From: RGIG7213 sp045636245 | GTDB taxonomy: Bacteria > Bacillota > Clostridia > Oscillospirales > CAG-272 | DNA: 13,212 nt | NCBI GenBank assembly: GCA_045636245.1 | Contig: JAZTXA010000125.1 | Coordinates: forward strand, 1-13,212 | Direction: 5' to 3' | Shown: one piece after another, positions 5,958-12,665 of the stretch | Layout of the letters: every line of letters begins with the position of its first letter | Position numbering within the stretch: position 1 is the stretch's first letter | Notes under the pieces: model-generated | The model's input: only the letters and a program-made list of their open reading frames with translations | What the model was told of the DNA's origin: nothing | Databases searched by the model: none | Translations under genes and position numbers: made by a program

Positions 5958-6496
5958 ACAATCAGAATACACCCAATTTTTTCGCATCGGCAGATCAAAA
6001 AAGCATCAACAGAGAAATACAGAATATGATTTATTACATATCATTTTTCGATAAAGATATCCCCCGCGTGTATCCCGACGGTATATATGGGGAAGAAACG
6101 GAAAATGCAGTCAGGATATTTCAGGAACAAAACGGACTTGAACCCACAGGCCGTGTGAATTATGAAACATGGGTAAGGCTTCGTGAAAGATATCTTTCGC
6201 TGAGTGATAAAAATGCCGCACCGATAAGAATTGCTATATTTCCTTCAACACTTTATGAAACGCAAACCGGTGAAACAAGCGGAATTGTCACAGTTATACA
6301 AATACTTCTTGATGAGCTTTCGGAACATTTACCCATAGGTACCGTCGAAAGAACGGGAGTGAATGATGAGCAGACGATAGAGGCGGTAAGAAAATATCAA
6401 AACATAAGAAATCTGCCTTTGACGGGAATGGTTGATAAAAGAACGTGGGATGCTCTTGCCACGGATTACGAGATATTTGAGAAAAAATCGGAATGA
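5954..6496 (+). CDS. Peptidoglycan-binding protein with two repeats
   Basis: This 180-residue protein starts within the ATGA stop/start overlap of the preceding gene. It holds two PG_binding_1-type units. The first, about residues 20-78, contains YPDGIYGEETENAVRIFQ and PTGRVNYETW. The second, about 100-172, contains VNDEQTIEAVRKYQ and LPLTGMVDKRTW. The spacing and residues match the repeats of the SpoIID-domain protein, so the two genes probably arose from a shared repeat and act on the same polymer. There is no enzymatic domain, signal peptide or membrane segment. It likely binds the cell wall or cortex in a complex with its neighbours. No terminator is visible after it. Confidence 0.82.
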   Translation: MNNQNTPNFFASADQKSINREIQNMIYYISFFDKDIPRVYPDGIYGEETENAVRIFQEQNGLEPTGRVNYETWVRLRERYLSLSDKNAAPIRIAIFPSTLYETQTGETSGIVTVIQILLDELSEHLPIGTVERTGVNDEQTIEAVRKYQNIRNLPLTGMVDKRTWDALATDYEIFEKKSE

Positions 6497-6558
6497 TACT
6501 GTATATATTTGCAACGTAAAACCCATAATCCCAGTGAAAAAGTTGTTATGAGGTGGAT

Positions 6559-9012
6559 ATGTACAATAAACTGACAAAAACCGCTGAAAATGCGCTTTCA
6601 AGTGCGGTAAAGACAGCGAAAAAAATGGGACATACGTATGTGGGAACTGAGCATTTACTTCTCGGACTTTTGAGCGAAAAGGGATGTATTGCCTCAAAGA
6701 TACTTGTAAGCCGCGGAATAGAATTTGACACTGTCAGCGATATGATAGAAGAAACAGTCGGCTTTGGAGAAGTGACGGATATTTCCTCTAAAGATATGAG
6801 TCCGAGAGCAAAAACCGTGATAAGTAACGCGTCATGTGAGGCGATGAAATATTCGTCCGTGTGTGTGGGAACAGAGCATATTTTGCTTTCCCTTATAACC
6901 GAAAGCGACAGCACCGCATACAGGATAATAAGCGCGCACGGTGCAAAGCTTTCCGAACTCTATACAGATATAATGGCATTTATAGATAACGGTAACTGCG
7001 ATAAGAATGTTTTCTCTAAAGAGAAGAAAACAAAGGTGTACCTTAAAGATATGCCGACGGTAAAGCAGTATGGGAAAAATCTTAACGACGAGGCACTCAA
7101 AGGTAAGTTTGACCCTGTCATCGGCAGGGATGAGGAAATGCAGCGTGTCATACAAATACTGTCGCGCAGAAACAAAAACAATCCCTGTCTTATAGGTAAG
7201 GCAGGTGTGGGGAAAACGGCGATAGCAGAGGGACTTGCGCTGAAGATAGTAAACGGCGATGTGCCGTCCGATCTTGAAAACAGAGTCATATTTTCTCTTG
7301 ATATGAGCGCCATGCTGGCAGGTGCGAAATACAGGGGTGAATTTGAAGATCGTATGAAAAATATCATCAATGAGCTTTCAAAAAATCCGTGTGTCATTCT
7401 TTTTATCGATGAATTGCATACTATAGTGGGTGCGGGTGCTGCGGAGGGTGCAATAGATGCGGCAAACATTCTCAAGCCTGCTCTTGCCAGGGGAGAAATG
7501 CAGATAATAGGCGCAAGCACGCCCGATGAATACAGAAAGAGTGTTGAAAAGGATCCCGCGCTTGAAAGACGCTTCCAGCCCGTAAATGTACCCGAACCGA
7601 CAAAAGAAAAAACGTATGAAATACTAAGCGGAATAAAGGAAAGGTACGAGCAACACCACCGTGTTACAATATCCGATGATGCTGTCCGCGCTGCTGTTGA
7701 GCTTTCGGGAAAATTCATAACCGACAGATGCTTTCCCGATAAGGCGATAGATCTTATAGATGAAGCGTGCAGCAGAAAAAGGGTGTCGCTGTTTGAATAT
7801 CCGGAGGATATTATAAGCGGCGAAAGAGAATTAAAAAAACTTACGTGTGAAAAGGAGGCGGCAATAAAAAAACAGGATTTTGACTGTGCATGCAGGATAC
7901 GCGAAAAAGAAAAAAAGATGGCAAATCTTTTGAATGAGAAAAAGAGTGCGTGCTTAAGGCACCGTGAAAATACCGCAATGACAGTAACATCCGATGATAT
8001 TGCGAAAGTGATAACGGGAATTACAAAAATTCCGACAGGCAGGCTTATTGAAGGTGAAGGGGAATTTTTACGCACGCTTGAGGAAAGGCTGAACGAAAGA
8101 ATAATTGGTCAGAATGAAGCTGTTAAGTCCGTATGCCGTGCGGTCATGCGTGCAAGAACGGGGATAAAGGATCCGTCTCGTCCGTGCTCTTTTATATTTT
8201 CCGGGCCTACGGGCGTGGGTAAAACGATGCTCTGCCGCGAGCTTGCACATTTGATGTTTTCGGGAGATAAAGCATATATAAAGCTTGATATGAGTGAATA
8301 TATGGAGAGCCATTCAGTCTCACGAATGATCGGTGCACCGCCCGGATATTCGGGATATGAAGAGGGCGGAAAGCTTACCGAGGCGGTGCGCCGACAGCCA
8401 TACTCCGTTGTGGTGTTCGATGAAATAGAAAAAGCCCACAAGGATGTATTCAATATCCTTTTGCAGATACTCGACGAAGGCAGACTTACCGATGGGGCGG
8501 GTGTTGAGGTAAGCTTCAAAAACTGCATTGTTATCATGACCTCAAATGTAGGATTCGAAAACTCTGACAGGGAAGTGAAATTCGGATTTGCGTGCGCAGA
8601 AAATGGATTTGAAGATGAGAAAAAGCTAAATAAAAAAACAAATTCGGCACTTAGAAATGTGTTTTCGGCAGAGCTTTTGAACAGGGTTGATGAAACAGTA
8701 ATATTCCGTTTTTTAACACCCGATGACGGTAGAAAAATTTCGGAAAAAATGCTGTCGGATCTTCAAAAAAGATGTGCATCTGCCGGATGCGATGTGTCCT
8801 TTTCTTCCCGTGTAAGCGCTTATATTGCTGATCTGGGGTGCGGAAAAGAATATGGGGCGAGAAATCTTCGCAGAATTATTCAAAAACATGTGGAGGATGT
8901 CATATCCTTTGAGCTTTTAAACGGAAAAATCAGAAAAGAGAACAGTCTTTTTGTGGATGTAAGCGGCAGTGAGCTCGTTTTTGTAAGCGATACTGCAACA
9001 AATTTTGTATAG
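6559..9012 (+). CDS. clpC: ATP-dependent Clp protease ATPase subunit ClpC
   Basis: This is an AAA+ unfoldase of about 817 residues that feeds proteins to the ClpP peptidase in the cytosol. From N- to C-terminus it has two Clp-N repeats (about 1-140), a first ATPase module with Walker A GKAGVGKT (213-220) and Walker B ILFIDE, a short UVR-like middle segment (about 425-460, FDCACRIREKEKKM), and a second ATPase module with Walker A GPTGVGKT (549-556) and Walker B VVVFDE. A FGF tripeptide after TSNVGFENSD is placed where ClpP-docking loops sit. The short middle segment and full double ring indicate ClpC rather than ClpB. The ATG at 6559 is chosen because GAGGTG (6550-6555) fits the 16S tail at good spacing. 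A GTG at 6553 would add two residues. The usual ctsR-mcsA-mcsB neighbours are absent. No promoter is evident in the 56-62 bases after the peptidoglycan-binding operon, so co-transcription is possible. Confidence 0.92.
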   Translation: MYNKLTKTAENALSSAVKTAKKMGHTYVGTEHLLLGLLSEKGCIASKILVSRGIEFDTVSDMIEETVGFGEVTDISSKDMSPRAKTVISNASCEAMKYSSVCVGTEHILLSLITESDSTAYRIISAHGAKLSELYTDIMAFIDNGNCDKNVFSKEKKTKVYLKDMPTVKQYGKNLNDEALKGKFDPVIGRDEEMQRVIQILSRRNKNNPCLIGKAGVGKTAIAEGLALKIVNGDVPSDLENRVIFSLDMSAMLAGAKYRGEFEDRMKNIINELSKNPCVILFIDELHTIVGAGAAEGAIDAANILKPALARGEMQIIGASTPDEYRKSVEKDPALERRFQPVNVPEPTKEKTYEILSGIKERYEQHHRVTISDDAVRAAVELSGKFITDRCFPDKAIDLIDEACSRKRVSLFEYPEDIISGERELKKLTCEKEAAIKKQDFDCACRIREKEKKMANLLNEKKSACLRHRENTAMTVTSDDIAKVITGITKIPTGRLIEGEGEFLRTLEERLNERIIGQNEAVKSVCRAVMRARTGIKDPSRPCSFIFSGPTGVGKTMLCRELAHLMFSGDKAYIKLDMSEYMESHSVSRMIGAPPGYSGYEEGGKLTEAVRRQPYSVVVFDEIEKAHKDVFNILLQILDEGRLTDGAGVEVSFKNCIVIMTSNVGFENSDREVKFGFACAENGFEDEKKLNKKTNSALRNVFSAELLNRVDETVIFRFLTPDDGRKISEKMLSDLQKRCASAGCDVSFSSRVSAYIADLGCGKEYGARNLRRIIQKHVEDVISFELLNGKIRKENSLFVDVSGSELVFVSDTATNFV

Positions 9013-9039
9013 AGTTCATCGAATTATCAAATTTTAGGG

Positions 9040-9068
9040 TTGATTATTTCATTTTGAAATGATATAAT
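9040..9068 (+). promoter_or_regulatory. Sigma-A promoter of the DUF1858 gene with an internal palindrome
   Basis: TTGATT (9040-9045) and TATAAT (9063-9068) are separated by exactly 17 bases. The spacer starts with a perfect inverted repeat, ATTTCA-TTT-TGAAAT (9046-9060). A protein bound there would block RNA polymerase, so it is a possible operator, although AT-rich repeats of this size also arise by chance. Confidence 0.8.
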
Positions 9069-9098
9069 CAGAAAAAAATCCAGGGAGGATAAACTGTT

Positions 9099-9299
9099 AT
9101 GAAGGTTACAAAAGAATCTATTATAGGCGATATTCTTGATTTCGATCCCGGCACGGCAGAATTCTTTTTTGAAATAGGCATGCATTGTCTTGGATGCCCT
9201 CATTCAAGGGGTGAATCTGTTGAAGATGCGTGTGCCGCACACGGAACGGATGCCGATGCGCTTATCGCAAAGATCAACGCATATCTTGAAAATAAGTAA
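9099..9299 (+). CDS. DUF1858 protein, hybrid-cluster-associated redox disulfide type
   Basis: This 66-residue protein is a single small domain. It begins with MKVTKESIIGDILDFDP, the usual start of DUF1858 proteins, and carries the CxxC pair Cys30-Leu-Gly-Cys33 in GMHCLGCPHS. The family is often called hybrid cluster protein-associated disulfide redox domain, common in anaerobes, and probably undergoes dithiol/disulfide exchange. The partner is unknown. No hybrid cluster protein gene is in the window. AGGGAGG (9082-9088) sits 10 bases before the ATG. It is a single-gene unit with its own promoter and terminator. The length is normal for the family. Confidence 0.88.
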   Translation: MKVTKESIIGDILDFDPGTAEFFFEIGMHCLGCPHSRGESVEDACAAHGTDADALIAKINAYLENK

Positions 9300-9304
9300 A
9301 GATC

Positions 9305-9355
9305 AAAAAGCACTTATGATAACGGAACCCCGTTTGTCATAAGTGCTTTTGTTTA
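9305..9355. terminator. Bidirectional terminator between convergent genes
   Basis: A 14-bp perfect repeat, AAAAGCACTTATGA (9306-9319) and TCATAAGTGCTTTT (9337-9350), has an inner AACGG/CCGTT pairing. It is flanked by A on the left and T-rich sequence on the right. It serves the DUF1858 gene and the minus-strand gene ending at 9362. Confidence 0.88.
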
Positions 9356-9361
9356 TATTTT

Positions 9362-9934
9362 TTACAGCATCAAGCTGTCTTTTTTTATGCCCTCCATGGC
9401 ATCTGTGAGCATTTTTTTGTGTGAATCGGGAAACGTGCGAAGTAAATTTTCACACAGCCCTTCTGTGAAGATGAGCTTTATTGTGCGATAAGACATTTCG
9501 ATGTTGTCAATGTGTTTAAGCTCATGCTCATCAAAAATTTGGTTTGTGATGACTATGTAGTATGTTTTGCGTGATTCGGCGATAAGATTTCCTGTTTTTG
9601 CCTTGTATCCGTAGTAAATGTAGTGATAGTATTTGTACGGCTTCACATAACGCCTGTGAAAAAGTCGAGAGTAGCGTATATTTTGCTCTCCAAAAGAAAT
9701 GGTTATCCACCATTTTGACAGGCACCACAGCGTTGCAAAAAATAAAAGCACCGCAAAACAGATGAATAGTACCTGGCCTTGTAAAATGTTTGTTTCCTCT
9801 GGCAAATTACTTTCGTTTCCCAATACAAAAAACATCACAGAGGAAGCAATGATGCCTGTAATACAGCATATTACAGCGCAATATAACACTATTCTGTTAA
9901 TCCGTACGATAGTTTTCTTACCTTCTCTTTTCAT
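9362..9934 (-). CDS. Two-TM membrane protein of unknown function
   Basis: This is a 190-residue protein from the chosen start. A basic N-terminus (MKREGKK) leads into two hydrophobic helices at about 14-38 and 53-76, separated by a short polar loop. A C-terminal domain of about 110 residues, rich in aromatic and basic residues, follows (YKYYHYIYYGY near 100-110). It presumably lies in the cytosol and recalls small bacterial PH-like membrane proteins, but I do not recognise the family. The ATG at 9934 is preferred over an in-frame ATG 39 codons upstream for two reasons. AGGTGG (9937-9942) precedes it, and a consensus promoter (9968-9996) lies inside the longer frame, so its transcript could not encode the extension. 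Confidence 0.72.
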   Translation of the reverse strand: MKREGKKTIVRINRIVLYCAVICCITGIIASSVMFFVLGNESNLPEETNILQGQVLFICFAVLLFFATLWCLSKWWITISFGEQNIRYSRLFHRRYVKPYKYYHYIYYGYKAKTGNLIAESRKTYYIVITNQIFDEHELKHIDNIEMSYRTIKLIFTEGLCENLLRTFPDSHKKMLTDAMEGIKKDSLML

Positions 9935-9967
9935 ATCCACCTGACAATTTCTGAAATGTTTAATTAT

Positions 9968-9996
9968 ATTATACAACTTTTTGTGGATTATGTCAA
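9968..9996 (-). promoter_or_regulatory. Sigma-A promoter of the two-TM protein gene
   Basis: On the minus strand, TTGACA (9991-9996) and TATAAT (9968-9973) are both perfect and 17 bases apart. The start would fall near 9961, giving a leader of about 27 bases before the ATG at 9934. The stretch 9997-10115 upstream is AT-rich and shows no further feature. Confidence 0.9.
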
Positions 9997-10115
9997 TACA
10001 AACCGAATGTTTTAAAATACACGAAATAAAAATTTTCCCCATTCGTTTCAAAAACTTTATCTCACATTAAAATATAAAGTTATAAAAATAATATTTGTTT
10101 TATTTGAAAATATAG

Positions 10116-10144
10116 TTGACTTGAATCGAATAATATGATATAAT
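10116..10144 (+). promoter_or_regulatory. Sigma-A promoter of the glycan locus
   Basis: TTGACT (10116-10121) and a perfect TATAAT (10139-10144) are separated by 17 bases. Transcription would start near 10151, leaving a leader of about 90-115 bases before the aminotransferase gene. Confidence 0.87.
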
Positions 10145-10167
10145 AATGCAGAATGAATATGTTTTAT

Positions 10168-10202
10168 ACAGCGACTAAAGTTTATTAACTTGGCGGCGCT
10201 GT
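10168..10202 (+). promoter_or_regulatory. Nested hairpin in the glycan-locus leader
   Basis: ACAGCG (10168-10173) pairs with CGCTGT (10197-10202). Inside lies a second hairpin, AAGTT-tatt-AACTT (10178-10191). No T run follows, so it is not a terminator. It may stabilise the mRNA or bind a regulator. The stems are short and could be chance. Confidence 0.3.
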
Positions 10203-10239
10203 TTGAAATGCAGAATTCCTTCGGATTCAAAGTAATACA

Positions 10240-11520
10240 ATGAATGGGACTGAGAAATACGATATGGAAAAGTTTGATAAAAAGATTTGGCTTGCTACTC
10301 CCACCATGCACGGTGAGGAAATGGAATACATAAGACTAGCGTATGAAACCAATTGGATGAGTACGGTCGGAGAAAACATAAATGAGGTAGAATGTGTTGC
10401 TGCTGAAAAGGCGGAAATGAAATATGCCGTTGCGCTTTCGTGTTGCACGGCGGCGCTCCATCTTGCAGTTAAACATGCGGGAGAAACGCTTTACGGTAAG
10501 CCTCCCGTAAGTTGCGGTGCTTTGGCAGGGAAACGCGTATTCTGTTCCGATATGACATTTGATGCAACGCTTAATCCCGTTGTTTACGAAGGCGGCATCC
10601 CTGTGTTTATAGACACAGAAGCCGATACATGGAATATGGACCCTGCGGCACTTGAAAAAGCATTCGAGCTTTATCCCGATGTCAGATTGGTAGTATGTGC
10701 GGAATTATACGGCTTTCCCGGACGCATAGATCTGATAAAGGATATATGCAGTCGTCACGGAGCACTTCTTGTTGAGGATGCCGCGGAGGCGATGGGAGCA
10801 ACACTTAACGGAAAACAGTGCGGTTCATTCGGTGATTATTCCGCTGTAAGCTATAACGGTAACAAGATCATCACAGGTTCCTCGGGCGGCTGTCTTTTAA
10901 CCGATAGTAAAGATGTTGCAGATAAGGTGCGCAAGTGGTCGACTCAAGCCAGAGAAAATGCTCCGTGGTATCAGCACGAGGAAGTCGGCTATAACTACCG
11001 TATGAGCAATTTGGTGGCAGGTGTCATCAGAGGACAATATCTGTATTTAGAGGATCATATTGCAAAAAAGAAAGCTATCTATGACAGGTACAAAGAGGGA
11101 TTAAAGGATCTTCCCATACAGATGTGCCCGATAACTGACGGCAGTGAGCCTAATTATTGGCTTTCTGCCTTTACCGTGGACAAGGATTATATGTGCAAGC
11201 AAGTCAGGGATGATTCCGAAGCTCTCTATATACCCGAAAAAGGAAAGAGCTGTCCTACGCAGATACTCGAAACACTGGCAGAGCATAATGCGGAAGGCAG
11301 ACCTGTGTGGAAGCCTATGCATATGCAGCCCATGTATCGGATGCATGAGTTTATTACAAAAAGCGGGTCTGGACGCGCAAAAACGAATGCCTATATCGCG
11401 GGCGGTACCGACGATGTGGGTGCTGATATTTTCGCGCGTGGAGTATGTTTGCCGAGTGATATCAAGATGACGGCAGGCGAGCAGGAACATATCATAGAGA
11501 TTATTAAGAGTTGCTTTTGA
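10240..11520 (+). CDS. DegT/DnrJ/EryC1 family PLP-dependent sugar aminotransferase
   Basis: This 426-residue protein is typical of nucleotide-sugar aminotransferases in surface glycan loci (PglE/EpsN-like). Such enzymes move an amino group, usually from glutamate, to a keto-sugar nucleotide in the cytosol. Lys209 in YNGNKIITGSSGG is the PLP Schiff-base lysine. Asp180 in VEDAAEAMG contacts the pyridine nitrogen. GYNYRMSNLVAG is the conserved Y-R-M-S/T-N motif. The substrate is not fixed by these motifs, but the neighbouring phosphoglycosyl transferase suggests a UDP-4-amino-trideoxyhexose route. A segment near residues 80-102, between the cofactor-loop region and FCSDMTFDAT, looks like an insertion. 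The start is uncertain: neither ATG 10240 nor ATG 10264 has a strong ribosome binding site, and the homology-like region begins at about residue 15. Confidence 0.88.
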   Translation: MNGTEKYDMEKFDKKIWLATPTMHGEEMEYIRLAYETNWMSTVGENINEVECVAAEKAEMKYAVALSCCTAALHLAVKHAGETLYGKPPVSCGALAGKRVFCSDMTFDATLNPVVYEGGIPVFIDTEADTWNMDPAALEKAFELYPDVRLVVCAELYGFPGRIDLIKDICSRHGALLVEDAAEAMGATLNGKQCGSFGDYSAVSYNGNKIITGSSGGCLLTDSKDVADKVRKWSTQARENAPWYQHEEVGYNYRMSNLVAGVIRGQYLYLEDHIAKKKAIYDRYKEGLKDLPIQMCPITDGSEPNYWLSAFTVDKDYMCKQVRDDSEALYIPEKGKSCPTQILETLAEHNAEGRPVWKPMHMQPMYRMHEFITKSGSGRAKTNAYIAGGTDDVGADIFARGVCLPSDIKMTAGEQEHIIEIIKSCF

Positions 11521-11547
11521 TTGAATTTTAATGAGGATTAATACATA

Positions 11548-12243
11548 ATGTACGCGAAGTTTTTTAAAAGGCTATTTGACATAATACTGTCAGTTGTTGC
11601 ATTGATTATTTTGTCCCCGGTGTTTTTGATACTTACTGTAACGGGTGCAATAATCATGAAGGGAAATCCCTTTTTCATACAACCGAGACCCGGAAAAAAG
11701 GGTAAAGATGGACAGGAGAAAATTTTCAAGCTGATAAAGTTCCGCACAATGAGCAATGCAAAGGATGAAAACGGTAATTTGTTACCCGATGAACAGAGGC
11801 TCAGTAAGTACGGTATATGGTTGAGAAGCACGTCTCTTGATGAATTGCCTGAATTTGTAAATATTCTGGTTGGACATCTTGCCTTGTGCGGACCGAGACC
11901 CTTCTTAGTCAGAGACTGTGTTTTTATGACCGATGAACAACGCAGACGCCACGACGTCCGCCCCGGTCTTACAGGACTTGCCCAGGTGAACGGCCGTAAC
12001 AATATCACGTGGGACAAGAGAATTGAATATGATCTGCAGTATATCGATAACGGTATAACCTTGATTGGTGACATCAAGATACTTTTAAGGACTGTTGTCG
12101 AAGTGCTCAAAAGAAGTGATACGGTATGCGAAGGAACGGCATCAGATATAGACTTCGGTGATTGGTTGGTGGCAGAAGGAAGAGTTGACCAAGCTACCTA
12201 TGAAGAAAAACAGAAAGAAGCCAAAGAATTGTTGAAAGTATAA
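11548..12243 (+). CDS. Monotopic phosphoglycosyl transferase (PglC/EpsL/WbaP family sugar transferase)
   Basis: This 231-residue enzyme transfers a sugar-1-phosphate from a UDP-sugar to the undecaprenyl-phosphate carrier at the inner face of the membrane, the first membrane step of glycan assembly. The N-terminal hydrophobic segment (about 9-38) has the SP break at 23-24 that makes a re-entrant helix. KFRTM (64-68), the catalytic Asp98-Glu99 dyad in STSLDELPE, GPRP (115-118) and RPGLTGLAQVNGRN are family hallmarks. It is longer than the roughly 200-residue single-domain members because of an acidic C-terminal tail from about 195. It lies 27 bases after the aminotransferase, with GAGGA upstream, and is surely in the same operon. 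The aminotransferase/PGT pairing resembles pglE-pglC and epsN-epsL. Confidence 0.92.
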   Translation: MYAKFFKRLFDIILSVVALIILSPVFLILTVTGAIIMKGNPFFIQPRPGKKGKDGQEKIFKLIKFRTMSNAKDENGNLLPDEQRLSKYGIWLRSTSLDELPEFVNILVGHLALCGPRPFLVRDCVFMTDEQRRRHDVRPGLTGLAQVNGRNNITWDKRIEYDLQYIDNGITLIGDIKILLRTVVEVLKRSDTVCEGTASDIDFGDWLVAEGRVDQATYEEKQKEAKELLKV

Positions 12244-12400
12244 AGCAAGTTTTGCATATTTGAACATGGTGCACACCGAGTTTTATGTGAGCTTTGTATG
12301 GAAAAAGAGAGTCATCCGAAGGCAATTGTTTGTGGAAAAAACATTGTGTCAAAAATCAAGTGCTTTTTTGCAAGTGACTAAGTGACAAAATTATTCCGCT

Positions 12401-12603
12401 ATGTTTACAATGGAAGATGGCTGTATCATTTCTTACGGGGTTTTCTTCATTTACCATTACATTGGATAAGAACATAGTAATCATCGGTGAAAATGCGGCA
12501 ATCGGTGCGTGTGCATTTTCAAATCAAATAAGGACATATCCGATATGCGACAGCTGTCGGTGTTCTGTGCAGTATACTTGAAAAAACTGTTAAAGAATCC
12601 TGA
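12401..12603 (+). pseudogene. Frame-broken remnant of a hexapeptide-repeat acetyltransferase
   Basis: Conserved pieces of one left-handed beta-helix acetyltransferase occur in order but in different frames. From 12401: MEDGCIISYGVFF, then a stop at 12467. From 12462: NIVIIGENAAIGACAFSN. From 12530: KDISD. From 12547: ATAVGVLCSILEKTVKES, then a stop at 12601. Together they recall IGxGCxISxGV, IGENAxIGAxAxV, KDIPDNATAVGVP, the C-terminal repeats of PglD- or sugar O-acetyltransferase-like proteins. At least three frameshifts are needed, so no full product is made. A small ORF at 12298-12381 (starting MEKESHPKAIVCGKNI) may be a further upstream remnant. The position just after the phosphoglycosyl transferase is where an acetyltransferase for the amino-sugar would be expected. 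Otherwise 12244-12654 holds nothing I recognise. Confidence 0.65.
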
Positions 12604-12654
12604 TTTGTAATTGATTTAAAGTTATTTCAAAACTCAAAATACACAGACGGCACG

Positions 12655-12660
12655 AAAGGA
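12655..12660 (+). promoter_or_regulatory. Ribosome binding site favouring a TTG start
   Basis: AAAGGA lies 5 bases before TTG 12666 but 20 bases before the first in-frame ATG (12681). Normal spacing therefore favours TTG. Confidence 0.55.
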
Positions 12661-12665
12661 TAAAA

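Noticed and set aside
6960..8075. Minus-strand open frame of 371 codons
   Set aside because: It is fully antisense to clpC, whose domains are unambiguous. The predicted product is Ser/Phe/Ile-rich, typical of an antisense shadow, and it has no ribosome binding site that I can find.
9935..10051. N-terminal extension of the two-TM protein
   Set aside because: A perfect TTGACA-17-TATAAT promoter lies inside the extension and a ribosome binding site sits before the internal ATG at 9934, so the extension is probably not translated.
11538..12110. Minus-strand open frame of 190 codons
   Set aside because: It is antisense to the phosphoglycosyl transferase gene, with low-complexity Ser-rich composition and no recognisable domain.
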